DNA from: Chryseobacterium gleum
GTDB taxonomy: Bacteria; Bacteroidota; Bacteroidia; Flavobacteriales_D; Crocinitomicaceae
Direction of reading: 5' to 3'
Length of the DNA stretch: 64,000 nt
NCBI GenBank assembly: GCA_945897805.1
Contig: CAMDFX010000003.1
Span: 124,001-188,000 of the forward strand
Shown here in pieces: positions 44,160-53,792 of the stretch. Made by a program: the position numbers and the translations under genes. Numbering within the stretch: the first letter of the stretch is position 1; each line of letters starts with the position of its first letter. The notes beneath the pieces were generated by a model that was not told the DNA's origin, did not search any database, and saw only the letters and a program-made list of their open reading frames with translations.

Positions 44160-45905
44160 GTGTTAAAAATCTTTTTGTATTCCATTTTTTTGCTTCCTTT
44201 TGTTGTCTTTGCGCAACAAAACGTTCTTTTTTTGAAACAAGATACATTGAATATTAGCACAAGAACTGGAGGAAATACTTTAGATTCAGTTGATTGGTAT
44301 CATTCAGGTAGTTTTTCCTTGAATCCAGGTGGTCCATTAAATAATCCTTTTGGGAATTCAGGTTCAAATTATTTAAATGTTTCAACCATTTTTCAAAGTC
44401 AACTACATTTACCGAAAAAACTCAAAAGTACTTTTACAGCATTGCCTCATCTAGGTTTTGCTTATTCCTTTGGTTCTGGGAGTTTACAGTATTTAAATGC
44501 CGAATATCAACAATCTTTCAAAAAAAATACGCACTTAAATATTGTTTATAATCGGAGCTCAATCACTGCTGGTAAAGGTTTTATGCGAAATAATAGCTTT
44601 GCGAATGATGCTTTTCAGTTTTTAGTTGATCACCAAGGAAAGAGATACAGAAATCTCATCTATTTCGATTTTATCAAAGCTGATCGAGCGCTCAATGGTG
44701 GAATCCGAACGGATACTCTAATCGCGCTTTATGGCTTAGATTTTACGCCCGTCTATAAGGAAAATGCGCGTTCTATTAATAGGAATCTTCAATTTGGTTC
44801 GCAGCATCTTTTTGCTTTGAATAATGATTCTTTGGTGCAACATGGTTTGGTTTACAAGAATAAATGGAGTATTCAAAATCGGATTTTAATTGAAGTTGAT
44901 ACGATTTATGGAATTTACAACCAGTTGAATATAGATTCAAATGAAACGCGAGATCAATTTCAATTGGCAAGGATTACCAACGCTGGTGGCTATTATCTGA
45001 ATACATCCAAGTTTAAGGTAGAAGCGCTGATTCAGCACGGTTATTGGAGATTTCAAAATTTAGGAGTCAATCGAGATACAAATGAAATTGAATTGCAAGG
45101 AAATTTATCTTTCGATTTGGGAAAATTACAATTTCAAAATGATTTCAGCTTAAATCTTGCAGGTGCTCTTGGTGAATGGTCTGAAAAAGCGACTGCAAGC
45201 ATCAAGACTGAGAAAATACAGCAATATTTTAGTTTTTCAGTGCAATCAAGTTTGCCGTCACCTTTCGTACGACAATATTATGCCAATAACCATAATTGGA
45301 AGCTAAATCCGATCGAAACGCAAGGAAAAACAGCTTTTGATTATGAAGCGCATTTGTCAAAATGGGCAAATTCTTTTATTGGTTTAGGATTTAGAAACTT
45401 GAAAAACAATTATTTCTATTTTGATTCTGTTTGGAGAAATGATACTTTGAATTCGATTAATTTATTGTCTCTAAATCTGAGAAGTCATCTAAAATGGAAG
45501 ACGTTTCATTGGCAACCACAAGTTATCCTGAATTCTAGTGCAGCTAATTTTGGTTTTTTACCGCAGTTTGACCTTCGAAGCAAATTGTTTTTCAATAAAA
45601 GACTATTCAAGGCCAAGAAATTAGATTTTATTTTAGGTGTAGATTTAAGGTATCAAGCCAATTATAAAATGTTAAATTATGATGTTACACTTGATTTGTA
45701 TCGTTTGCCAGCTCAAAATGTAAATCATGAAGCGATGTTTGAATTGGATTTCTTCACAGGAATTCAAATCGACGAATTTAGATTTTATTTTAAGTTTGAA
45801 AACATCGATTATTTCTGGAATAAACAGACGAACTTGCAGCAAATAGGATATCCTATTTCGCCAAACCTAATCCGTTTGGGATTTACCTGGGATTTCTTCA
45901 ACTAA
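44160..45905 (+). CDS. Putative outer-membrane porin
   Basis: About 581 residues from the GTG at 44160, which yields a signal peptide (LKIFLYSIFLLPFVVFAQ). An ATG at 44088 is open too, but its first codons form the rpsT terminator and would bury the signal. The mature protein is a large barrel of the 'putative porin' type in Bacteroidota: HLPKKLKSTFTALPHLGFAY near the start, alternating strands throughout, and a C-terminal RLGFTWDFFN ending in aromatic residues. What passes through it is unknown. GTG is inferred, not proven. Confidence 0.85.
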   Translation: MLKIFLYSIFLLPFVVFAQQNVLFLKQDTLNISTRTGGNTLDSVDWYHSGSFSLNPGGPLNNPFGNSGSNYLNVSTIFQSQLHLPKKLKSTFTALPHLGFAYSFGSGSLQYLNAEYQQSFKKNTHLNIVYNRSSITAGKGFMRNNSFANDAFQFLVDHQGKRYRNLIYFDFIKADRALNGGIRTDTLIALYGLDFTPVYKENARSINRNLQFGSQHLFALNNDSLVQHGLVYKNKWSIQNRILIEVDTIYGIYNQLNIDSNETRDQFQLARITNAGGYYLNTSKFKVEALIQHGYWRFQNLGVNRDTNEIELQGNLSFDLGKLQFQNDFSLNLAGALGEWSEKATASIKTEKIQQYFSFSVQSSLPSPFVRQYYANNHNWKLNPIETQGKTAFDYEAHLSKWANSFIGLGFRNLKNNYFYFDSVWRNDTLNSINLLSLNLRSHLKWKTFHWQPQVILNSSAANFGFLPQFDLRSKLFFNKRLFKAKKLDFILGVDLRYQANYKMLNYDVTLDLYRLPAQNVNHEAMFELDFFTGIQIDEFRFYFKFENIDYFWNKQTNLQQIGYPISPNLIRLGFTWDFFN

Positions 45906-45920
45906 TTTTTAAATTGGGCT

Positions 45921-46991
45921 TTATTTCATTTCTAAAGCATGCAATGCAAATGAAGCAAGCCAATGTTCACCTTCGTAATTTCCGTCCGTTATGGCTTTGA
46001 TAGAATAGTTAAAATGCAAATTAGCGATTGATTTTAAGTGACCAAATTCTTTAGGATAAGCTTTTGCAAGGGAATAAAAGCACCAAGCTCTACTGAAGTT
46101 TAATCCATCTAAATGCACTAAATGACCATCTTCTCGGTCTGAAACTTTGGCTGTTTCCCAGTTGAATGATTTGTCAAATAGTGGTTTAGCGAATTTTTTG
46201 GCCCAGGAAATGAATGCTTTTTTTGGTAAAATTTGATGCATCAAATTCAATTCTTCCATGCAAGGAGATAAAAAATCGGTCCCGCTTGGTTCCCAGGAAA
46301 AAGGACAATCGATGTCATTGCCGAAGAATCTTTTGGAATGAATTTGAATGCATTTCATCAAGCTGTCATTGCGTGAAAACTGTGCGTATTCGTATGCCAG
46401 TGAAAGTCCAAACGCGGTATTTGAATGTGTTCCAACTCTTTGTGGGTAAATAAGTCTGGGTAAAAATTCAATGTATCTTTCTATGATCAAATTGCTCAAT
46501 GGTCGAAGGTTTTCCGCTAATTCATGTGCGAATTCTTGGTCGGATTTTTCTAATTCTAACTGAAGTTTTAATAACCAAGCCCAGCCGTAAGTCCGTTCGA
46601 ATGATTTTTCATGTTTTTTATTTAAATAATCAATTTCTGACTGAATATTTGCTTTCGAAAGATTGACTTCTAATTTTTGAATAATTTCTTTTCTGTTTTC
46701 CAATGATGGAAATTTATTAAGTAAAAACACCAATGACCAATGTCCGTGAACGGAAGAGTGCCAATCAAAGCAGCCATAAAAAGCCGGATGCAGTTGAATA
46801 GGGGACAAAAGCTCTGAAGAATCATTCAAGAGCTGATTGAGCTTATTTGGATATTCTTTTTGTAAACATTTCAGTGGAAGTTTGGATAAATTGTTTGCAA
46901 TCGTGCTATCCAATTCAATATTTTGCGCAAGAATATTTGATACAAAAATGGAATTTTGAAAGGTAAAAAGCAATAAAATGAATTTTGTCAT
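45921..46991 (-). CDS. DUF2891 family secreted protein
   Basis: A 356-residue protein with a signal peptide (about 1-22). The mature part matches DUF2891: HPAFYGCFDWHSSVHGHWSLVFLL (about 68-91), LPRLIYPQRVGTHSNTAFGLSLAYEYA and HLVHLDGLNFSRAWCFYSLA. These read as an alpha/alpha barrel with conserved His, Trp and Asp, which suggests a glycan-acting enzyme, but no activity is established as far as I know. It converges on the porin gene with 15 bases between. Confidence 0.88.
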   Translation of the reverse strand: MTKFILLLFTFQNSIFVSNILAQNIELDSTIANNLSKLPLKCLQKEYPNKLNQLLNDSSELLSPIQLHPAFYGCFDWHSSVHGHWSLVFLLNKFPSLENRKEIIQKLEVNLSKANIQSEIDYLNKKHEKSFERTYGWAWLLKLQLELEKSDQEFAHELAENLRPLSNLIIERYIEFLPRLIYPQRVGTHSNTAFGLSLAYEYAQFSRNDSLMKCIQIHSKRFFGNDIDCPFSWEPSGTDFLSPCMEELNLMHQILPKKAFISWAKKFAKPLFDKSFNWETAKVSDREDGHLVHLDGLNFSRAWCFYSLAKAYPKEFGHLKSIANLHFNYSIKAITDGNYEGEHWLASFALHALEMK

Positions 46992-47571
46992 GAGAATTTA
47001 AATTTGATTTTTTAAAGTTAGAATTTTCTCGGTAAAATGGATTGATTTGACATTATTTTAGCAAATTAAATAATTAGTGACACTAAGGTTTTTTTCGTAA
47101 ATTTTATGAATGTGAAATAAACTATCGTTCTTAAGGTAATTAAATGGAATTCAATTATGTAGCAGATGATTAGATGTGGATTTATTTTTTAGTGTAAAGT
47201 GTTAAGATTTCAATTTAAGTAAATCATACTATTTATTTGATTAGTAAGTGTTTAAACTGAAGATTAACTAAAAATACATCTTTTTCTTAGTTTGAACTAA
47301 ATTATTGGTTTTTAATTAGGTTTTATATTTTTTAAACGCATGTGATAAAAGAAATTAAATGGCTTTTTTATTGGCAATTATTATCAAATAAAACGAACTA
47401 CTTTTTTCGGTGATTACTTAAAAATCAAATAATTAATAGTCTATTCGGAAATAAAGTATTAATATTGTTTTCGTTTTCTCAGAACGAATCCAAGTGGGTT
47501 CTATTCGTTTAGCAGAAAATGGAATGAAAGTGAATTTTTAGAACCTTCCTTACTGATTTTGATCAATTTTA
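46992..47571. other. Long AT-rich non-coding region
   Basis: 580 bases without a credible ORF on either strand, the longest gene-free stretch here. One inverted repeat stands out near its right end: AACGAAT (47483-47489) and ATTCGTT (47503-47509) around a 13-base spacer, about 63 bases before the next ATG. I see no tRNA or transposon remnant. Confidence 0.5.
47483..47509. repeat. Inverted repeat upstream of the HEXXH gene
   Basis: Perfect 7-base arms AACGAAT/ATTCGTT with a 13-base spacer. It could be a hairpin in a 5' leader or an operator. No T-run follows. Confidence 0.4.
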
Positions 47572-48327
47572 ATGAAATTACTTTTTTGTCTATTCCTTTG
47601 TTTTTTTAGCACTATGTTTCATGCTCAATGCACATTGAACAATTCAGGTATAAATAATTTAAAAAAATTAGCTTCTTCAGGAAATCATGATGTGGTTAAT
47701 TTAATTAACATAGAAAAAATCAAATTGGAAAGGTTTTTTAATGTTTCGGTTGACTTAAAAATAACTTCAGGATCAAATGGGATAGCAAAAAAAACTTGTT
47801 CGAGTTGTAATGGTACTATTGAGTTGGGTAGTCATTTATTAATTCAGGAATACTCACTTGTAGGTCCAATAACAAAAAAATCACTTGGAAAATATATGAT
47901 TGTATCAATTATGGCTCATGAATTTGCTCATATTTTTCAATATAGTCATCCTGAATTAAAATTTAAAAATGCGATTGTGCAAGAAGTACACGCAGATATG
48001 GTAGCAGGATGGTACATGTCACATTATGTGATGAATGAACTTGGTATAAGTAGTGAAGATGTTAAATATAAATTTCATAATGCTGACAAGGTAGAAGTCA
48101 TTGATAACATCATTCTAGAGATTTCAATTGCTTTTGGTTGGCTGGGCGACGAACAATATTGGTCTTCTCAACATCATGGAAATTATTATACACGTGCCTT
48201 TGCATTTCGAGAAGCTTGGCATTGTATGTATGGTGAACCTTCACAAATCTCATGTTCTAGTTTTACGGAATGGATAAACGATAGCGTTTGGCTGGCTGAA
48301 ATTAAAGTGTATGATGACATGCACTAA
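47572..48327 (+). CDS. Secreted HEXXH protein (gluzincin-like peptidase)
   Basis: A 251-residue protein with a signal peptide (MKLLFCLFLCFFSTMFHAQ). A zinc site is visible: HEFAH at residues 116-120, and about 20 residues on QEVHADMVAGWYM, which has the Glu-x-x-Ala-Asp-x-x-Ala-Gly pattern of YpfJ-like and other gluzincin metallopeptidases, where the Glu is the third ligand. A CSSC pair precedes the site. No T9SS tail. It could cut periplasmic or outside proteins, or be an inactive relative. It lies alone in an AT-rich region. Confidence 0.75.
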   Translation: MKLLFCLFLCFFSTMFHAQCTLNNSGINNLKKLASSGNHDVVNLINIEKIKLERFFNVSVDLKITSGSNGIAKKTCSSCNGTIELGSHLLIQEYSLVGPITKKSLGKYMIVSIMAHEFAHIFQYSHPELKFKNAIVQEVHADMVAGWYMSHYVMNELGISSEDVKYKFHNADKVEVIDNIILEISIAFGWLGDEQYWSSQHHGNYYTRAFAFREAWHCMYGEPSQISCSSFTEWINDSVWLAEIKVYDDMH

Positions 48328-48586
48328 AAAAATCAAGACCGCGTGATTTCCTCTTTTTGATTAATTCAATTCTTTTGGAGATTTTAAAGAAATCTCAACA
48401 ATTGAGTTGGATAAAAGAGCGAAAATTTTGAAAAAATAAACTACCAAGATTGGAAAAAGCGCACTCTAGTTTAAACTTTGTTTTAAATATTGCAAGCTTG
48501 CCATTTAGCGTCAGTTAAAAAACAAATTTTGGCATAAATTGGTTACATCAAAATAAGTTCACTAACTTTATTTCCAAATTAAAATT

Positions 48587-49167
48587 ATGAAATGGTTAGC
48601 TAGCATTCTATTCCTTCTATTGGTGTTTTTGTCTTTTGCACAAGAGGAGGAAACTGAAATAGAGGAGACTATTAAAGAAATTCCTTAACAATGGAATTGG
48701 CATTTGATGGCTATTTAGGCGCCTCTAATTTTGGTGGTACTGGTGGAATTGGTGCCAAGTTTGGTTACAAAGTAAATGAAAATTTTATTTGTGGTCCTTC
48801 TTTTAGGGTGCAGAGAACATGGTCAAATAACATTGGGCAAAAATTTGGATACACAATTTATGGCGGTGGATTGTGGGCTCATGCAAGATTTGGTAATTAT
48901 CTTTTTGCTGGAGCAGAATTTGAAATGTTGAAAAGTCCATTGAATTATATTTTTATCAGCAATCAAAGAACTTGGGTTCCAACCTTATTTTTTGGTGGTG
49001 GATTTTCTAAAGAATTCAATAAAGCAGTAAGGGTAAACGCAGGTGTTTTTTATGATATCATTAATAACGAAAATAGTCCTTTTAGATTGAGTTATTTTAT
49101 GAGAAAAGCAAATGGAACATTAATTCCCGTTATATATCGAATTGGATTTTTCTTTCCGATAAATTAG
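48587..49167 (+). pseudogene. Outer-membrane beta-barrel gene split by a frame change
   Basis: The first frame (48587-48688) encodes 33 residues: a perfect signal peptide (MKWLASILFLLLVFLSFAQ) and an acidic stretch. It stops at TAA. Two bases later an ATG at 48691 opens a second frame of 158 residues (to 49167) that is a small beta-barrel: GGIGAKFGYKVNENFICGPSF, WVPTLFFGGGFSKEF, RIGFFFPIN. The barrel has no signal of its own. The second frame is closed by a TAA at 48673-48675, so one indel between about 48676 and 48688 would join both. It is either a decayed gene, a sequence error or, less likely, a recoded or coupled pair. Confidence 0.7.
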
Positions 49168-49200
49168 AAAAGGCCTGAAATTTATTTTCCAGACCTTTTA
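49168..49200. terminator. Hairpin between the barrel gene and fabG
   Basis: AAAAGGCCTG (49168-49177) pairs with CAGACCTTTT (49190-49199) with one mismatch. It is symmetric and lies between convergent genes, so it may end both. Confidence 0.65.
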
Positions 49201-49229
49201 AATACCCTTTTAATATCTTTTAAAGCGGA

Positions 49230-49976
49230 TTACATTAACATTCCTCCGCAAACGTGAATTGTTTGACCTGTAACGTATGAAGACATATCAGAAGCTAGAA
49301 AAACTGTAACATCTGCAACGTCTTTAGGAGTTCCGCCTCTTTTCAAAGGAATTGAATTTCTCCAATCTTGTACAACTTTTTCATCTAAAGCAGCTGTCAT
49401 TTCAGTTTCGATAAATCCCGGTGCAATTGCGTTACATCTGATATTTCTTGATCCAAGTTCTTGCGCAATGGACTTTGTGAAACCAATCAAACCTGCTTTC
49501 GATGCAGCGTAATTTGATTGTCCTGCATTGCCGCTCACTCCAACAACTGAAGACATGTTGATTATTGAACCTTTTCTGGCTTTCAACATCGGTTTTTGAA
49601 CTGCTTTTGTCAAATTGAAAGCAGATTTCAAATTGGTATTGATTACATCGTCCCATTGTTGTTCAGTCATTCGCATCAGCAAAGTATCGCGTGTAATTCC
49701 TGCGTTATTAATTAAAACATCAATAGTACCAAAAGTTTCAACTACAGAATCAACTAAAATTTGAGCTGCGTCAAAATTTCCAGCATCTGATTTGAATCCT
49801 TTCGCAACTCCGCCATTTGCAGTCAATTCTTTTTCTAATGAAAGTGCTTTTTCTTCAGATGAAATATAAGTAAAAGCAACAATTGCCCCTTGATTTACAA
49901 ATTCTTCAGCTATTGCTTTACCGATTCCCCTGGAGGCACCTGTGATTAGAACTACTTTGTCTTGTAATAATTTCAT
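49230..49976 (-). CDS. fabG: 3-oxoacyl-[acyl-carrier-protein] reductase
   Basis: A 248-residue short-chain dehydrogenase. The NADPH-binding ITGASRGIGKAIAEEF is at residues 11-26, NNAG near 90, and the catalytic Ser-Tyr-Lys in SSVVGVSGNAGQSNYAASKAG. The end QTIHVCGGMLM is typical of FabG. It reduces 3-oxoacyl-ACP in fatty-acid elongation. It is not next to other fab genes here. Confidence 0.95.
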   Translation of the reverse strand: MKLLQDKVVLITGASRGIGKAIAEEFVNQGAIVAFTYISSEEKALSLEKELTANGGVAKGFKSDAGNFDAAQILVDSVVETFGTIDVLINNAGITRDTLLMRMTEQQWDDVINTNLKSAFNLTKAVQKPMLKARKGSIINMSSVVGVSGNAGQSNYAASKAGLIGFTKSIAQELGSRNIRCNAIAPGFIETEMTAALDEKVVQDWRNSIPLKRGGTPKDVADVTVFLASDMSSYVTGQTIHVCGGMLM

Positions 49977-50132
49977 AATTGTTTTTTAAGAATAGATTAA
50001 AATGAATCTGTTTTAGATTTTAAATCATTTATTTTTCAAATATACATAATTCATTTAAAGTCGCTGAATTGAAAATTAAAAACAAGCGAAATTAAGAGCC
50101 AAATTTAAGTTTATTGTCAATTTTGGACAAAC

Positions 50133-50166
50133 AAAAAAGCCACTATCTATAGATAATGGCTTTTTT
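50133..50166 (-). terminator. Terminator of the SprB-like T9SS gene
   Basis: AAAAAAGCCA (50133-50142) pairs with TGGCTTTTTT (50157-50166), with an inner TATC/GATA. The minus strand ends in T residues. Confidence 0.85.
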
Positions 50167-50185
50167 GAAAGTGTGTTTTTATTTC

Positions 50186-51532
50186 TTATTTCACAATTGA
50201 CTTGCTTAGGATTCCTTCTTTACTTGAAATCAATAATGTATATTTTCCTTTAGAAAGTTCACTCAAATTCATTTGAATCGCATTTGAATTTTGTGCAGTT
50301 ATGCTCAAAATGTTTCTGCCAGCAACATCAAATAAATTTACTGTGTAGTCACTGGTTTCTTTCATTTGAATGTTTACTACATCAGTGAATGGATTTGGAT
50401 AAATCAAAGCTTCAATCGTTTCAATTTCATTGATTCCTGCTGAAGCATTGTAATAAATTTGATCCGTAGCAGTGAAATAATTCCCCAATACTTTTCCTGG
50501 GCAATATATTGATAATCCCAGCGAATAAACTCCGTTTCCAGCATTCAAAGTATCTGTTTGATAAATATAAGTGATTGAATCAACAGTGGCAATAGCCCAA
50601 ATAACAGTCACAATATTTCCAGTAAAATTATAGCTTGAAATGTATACTGAATCAATTGCATTGTAATTCAATTGGCAATTTTCTTGCAAAATAGTCATCA
50701 AAGAATCAACAAAAAGCGAATCACTGAAGGTATTGTTATTAAAAGTATTTGAAGGATTCGAAATGATGAAACTTACTGAAGTGGAATCGCCGTTTGCATC
50801 AATTATTGTAGCTGAATAAATACCTTGGCAAAGTCCTGAGAATGCACCAGTATTTGTAGATTGACCATTTGAAAGAATAATTTGATATGGCATAACTGCG
50901 TTGGTTTGAAAATCAACAATTCCATCACAAACTCCATCTGCAGAAACTTCTGTTGTATATGGGAATGCATAGATTGTGTTTCCTGAATTTGCAGAAGAAT
51001 CTGAAACAGTTCCGGTGAAAGTCAATTGACAACCATTTGCATCCACAACGTTTACTGTGTATGTTGAGTTTGCGCACAATCCCGTTAAATTAGCTGTCGA
51101 AAATGTCATGCCATTTCCTGTCCAACTGTACGTGTAAGGTGCAGTTCCTCCCGATAAAGCAACACCTAATCCTCCATTACAAAAAGCGGGAGAACTTGCA
51201 GCTTGAGATGTAATACTTCCTCCAAAATTCCCACAAGGATTATTGTTTGCTGAAATAGTAAAATAATAAACTGTATCTGCATTAAACAACGAACTTGTAA
51301 GGTTTACAGAATAAGTTCCTTCGCACAAATTATTGATATTGGTGCCGCCTGTTTGAATAATACTGTTTGCAGACATCCACGTCCAACTTGCGTAAGAAGA
51401 GTCTGCCAAGTAGGCTGCTCCATCACAAGCGCCGACAGAAGTTGCATTTGAAGGATACACTTGCGCATTTAAACCTTGACTGAAAATCGTCAAAATCCCA
51501 AAAAATGCCGATTTTAATAAAAACTTTTTCAT
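50186..51532 (-). CDS. T9SS-exported protein with SprB-like repeat
   Basis: A 448-residue secreted protein with a signal peptide (about 1-23, ending GLNAQ). It has Cys-containing beta segments, among them SGGTAPYTYSW...LTGLCANSTYTVNVVDANGC (about 127-170), which matches the SprB repeat found in gliding adhesins. Related units GACDGAAYL and DGVCDGIVDF suggest two or three copies of a motif. The last 75 residues are a type A T9SS sorting domain (ALIYPNPFTDVVNIQM to GILSKSIVK). It is probably a surface protein; adhesion or motility is inferred from the SprB likeness and the gld genes downstream. Confidence 0.85.
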   Translation of the reverse strand: MKKFLLKSAFFGILTIFSQGLNAQVYPSNATSVGACDGAAYLADSSYASWTWMSANSIIQTGGTNINNLCEGTYSVNLTSSLFNADTVYYFTISANNNPCGNFGGSITSQAASSPAFCNGGLGVALSGGTAPYTYSWTGNGMTFSTANLTGLCANSTYTVNVVDANGCQLTFTGTVSDSSANSGNTIYAFPYTTEVSADGVCDGIVDFQTNAVMPYQIILSNGQSTNTGAFSGLCQGIYSATIIDANGDSTSVSFIISNPSNTFNNNTFSDSLFVDSLMTILQENCQLNYNAIDSVYISSYNFTGNIVTVIWAIATVDSITYIYQTDTLNAGNGVYSLGLSIYCPGKVLGNYFTATDQIYYNASAGINEIETIEALIYPNPFTDVVNIQMKETSDYTVNLFDVAGRNILSITAQNSNAIQMNLSELSKGKYTLLISSKEGILSKSIVK

Positions 51533-51642
51533 AATATATTTTTTAAGTTACTATAAAGACTTTTTCTAAAACAGAAAGTTGTCTGCGATTCAAAAAAAAC
51601 AAATAATAAATTTGATGAAATAATTGAATAACGAGTGCAAAG

Positions 51643-52092
51643 TTAGCTAATATTGAGAATAATACCATTTTTGTCTGCAAAATAAAATTTTTCATCATTT
51701 CTTTTGTTCAATAAAGATATCCCGATAGGAGAATTCATACCGATACAAAAAATAGTTTGATTTTTAATTTCAATTTTCCCAATTCCAGTTGAAAGGTAAA
51801 ATAAACCCAAATCGGTTTCAATTAAAGCGCCAAGTTCAGCTTTTTGACTTGTTTTGTCGGGTTCAAGAAGTTGGATAATACTGCCCATTTGTTTCGTTTC
51901 GTTTAAAATCTTGCTCGCTTTTTCTACTTCAATTTGAGCCATTGCTCTTCCGGTCTCGTGTTTGTCGCCAACTGAACTTTTGGTTTCTGAAAGAACAGAT
52001 TCATTTGCTTCATTCCAAGATTGAATGGCAGATTGAATTTTTTGCTCAATTTGTTGACAGAATATATTATAAACCTCTTTTTTTGTAATCAT
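51643..52092 (-). CDS. GreA/GreB-like protein
   Basis: About 149 residues from the ATG at 52092. The longer frame to 52146 runs through the rng terminator and is rejected. The N-terminal half is a predicted coiled coil (CQQIEQKIQSAIQSWNEANES) with the conserved SVGDKHETGRAMAQIE block. The C-terminal half reads as the small FKBP-like domain of Gre factors (GALIETDLGLFYLSTGIGKIEI, FCIGMNSPIGISLLNKR). Bacteroidota homologues are often mislabelled '3-oxoacyl-ACP synthase'. It may bind the RNA polymerase secondary channel, but cleavage-factor activity is not shown. It lies just downstream of rng. Confidence 0.75.
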   Translation of the reverse strand: MITKKEVYNIFCQQIEQKIQSAIQSWNEANESVLSETKSSVGDKHETGRAMAQIEVEKASKILNETKQMGSIIQLLEPDKTSQKAELGALIETDLGLFYLSTGIGKIEIKNQTIFCIGMNSPIGISLLNKRNDEKFYFADKNGIILNIS

Positions 52093-52107
52093 TGGAATAA
52101 ATTTAAT

Positions 52108-52143
52108 CAAAAAAAAACTGCAACCTAAAAATAAGTTGCAGTT
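52108..52143 (-). terminator. Terminator of rng
   Basis: A 9-bp stem AACTGCAAC (52116-52124) with GTTGCAGTT (52135-52143). The minus strand runs into about nine T. Confidence 0.9.
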
Positions 52144-52162
52144 CAAAATTTTTCTAGCAATA

Positions 52163-53710
52163 TTACAATGCTATTTCTTCATTTTTTTCATTTACAAAAG
52201 TATATTGCAATAAGTTGTTGGCTGTGACGCCTCTTACTTGAATCCATTTTTTGTATTTCATAAACCACTTAAATCTTCTTGAAAACAATCCATTCTTAAA
52301 ATAAGCTTCTAAATATGGATGAACCAGTAAAGTAACTTTTTTCTCGCCTCTGTCTGAAATTAAGAAATTCAAATTGTTCTCAATTTCTTCAGCAAACAAG
52401 ATGGTAGCTTGAACTTCTCCTGTTCCGTTGCATGTTGGACAAGTTTCTGACGTGATTATATCAGTTTCAGGTCTCACACGTTGACGAGTGATTTCAACAA
52501 CACCAAATTTAGATGGAGGCAAAATATTATGTTTTGCTCTATCAGATTTCATGTATTCTTTTATTTTTTCAAAAAGAATTTTGTTGTTTTCACGGTCGTG
52601 CATATCGATAAAATCAATGGCAACTATTCCACCCATGTCGCGCAGCTGAAGTACTCTTGCGATTTCTTCGGCAGCTTCAATATTTGTAGCCAAGGCATTA
52701 CTTTCTTGACCGTCAGAACCTTTTCTGTTTCCACTGTTTACATCCACAACATGCATTGCTTCAGTATGTTCAATAATCAAATAGCCACCACTTGCTAGCG
52801 GTACTTTTTTGCCGAATAATGTTTTTATTTGCTTACTAATTCCAAATCGTTCAAAAATATCAATTTTGGCATCGTAAAACTTGATGATTTTTTCTCGTCC
52901 AGGAGCAATTCCAGAAACATATTCACGCATTTCTGCTGAAAGTGCTTCGTCATTTACATGAATATTTGAAAAATCAGCGTTCAATAAATCTCTTAAAATA
53001 GAAGAGGTTTTATCGATTTCTCCTAAAACTTTTCGCGGGGGAGTCGCAGTTTTAAGATTAGTGTACATAATCCTCCATTTTTCAAGCAAATTTTTCAAAT
53101 CTTGATCTATTTGCTCTACTTTTTTATTCTCGGCAACTGTGCGGATAATTACACCAAAATTCTTTGGCTTGATGCTATCCAGTAAGTCTTTCAATCGATC
53201 TCTTTCTTCTGGATCTTTTATCTTTTGAGAAATGGAAATCTTATCAGAAAATGGAACCAATACCAGATATCTTCCTGCAAGTGTAATTTCTGCACACAAG
53301 CGAGGACCTTTACTTGAAATTGGCTCTTTCGCCACCTGAACCAAAATCAGTTGAGATGAGGATACAACTTCATTCATTTTTCCGTCTTTTGGAATATCCT
53401 TTTCAGACTTAAAATAAAGAAGATCAGCAACGTTTTGCTTGTTCTGTAGCGTGTCTTTAGTAAATTTACTGAGCGAATTGAACTGTGGTCCAAGGTCTAG
53501 GTAATGCAAAAATGCATCTTTTTCATAACCAACATCCACAAAAGCAGCATTCAAACTAGGAACTATTTTGCGGACTTTACCGAGGTAAATATCTCCAACA
53601 GCAAATTCTGTATTTCCTTGTTCTTCATGCAATTCAATAAGCTTTCCATCACGCAATAGAGCAAGCCAAATTCCGTTTGCACGGGAATCGACTACTAGTT
53701 CTAAACTCAC
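52163..53710 (-). CDS. rng: Ribonuclease E/G family protein
   Basis: A 515-residue endoribonuclease of RNase G type. An S1-like domain comes first (about 35-125, AVGDIYLGKVRKIVPSLNAAFVDVGY). The catalytic core follows with HTEAMHVVDVNSG and GIVAIDFIDM, whose Asp residues bind Mg. The zinc-link motif CPTCNGTG joins protomers. There is no long C-terminal degradosome tail, so it is closer to RNase G than to full E. It would process rRNA and start mRNA decay. It is followed downstream by the GreA-like gene and preceded by the tiny basic gene and HU on the same strand. Confidence 0.95.
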   Translation of the reverse strand: MSLELVVDSRANGIWLALLRDGKLIELHEEQGNTEFAVGDIYLGKVRKIVPSLNAAFVDVGYEKDAFLHYLDLGPQFNSLSKFTKDTLQNKQNVADLLYFKSEKDIPKDGKMNEVVSSSQLILVQVAKEPISSKGPRLCAEITLAGRYLVLVPFSDKISISQKIKDPEERDRLKDLLDSIKPKNFGVIIRTVAENKKVEQIDQDLKNLLEKWRIMYTNLKTATPPRKVLGEIDKTSSILRDLLNADFSNIHVNDEALSAEMREYVSGIAPGREKIIKFYDAKIDIFERFGISKQIKTLFGKKVPLASGGYLIIEHTEAMHVVDVNSGNRKGSDGQESNALATNIEAAEEIARVLQLRDMGGIVAIDFIDMHDRENNKILFEKIKEYMKSDRAKHNILPPSKFGVVEITRQRVRPETDIITSETCPTCNGTGEVQATILFAEEIENNLNFLISDRGEKKVTLLVHPYLEAYFKNGLFSRRFKWFMKYKKWIQVRGVTANNLLQYTFVNEKNEEIAL

Positions 53711-53792
53711 GAAAGCTTATATTAAAACATTAAAAAATAAAATAGCTTAGCTAGTTAACTAGCTAAGTTATTCAACAATTATCTAAAAAGAT

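Noticed and set aside
48378-48396. Hairpin GAGATTT/AAATCTC after the HEXXH gene
   Set aside because: Stem of 7 bp without a T-run; too weak to call a terminator.
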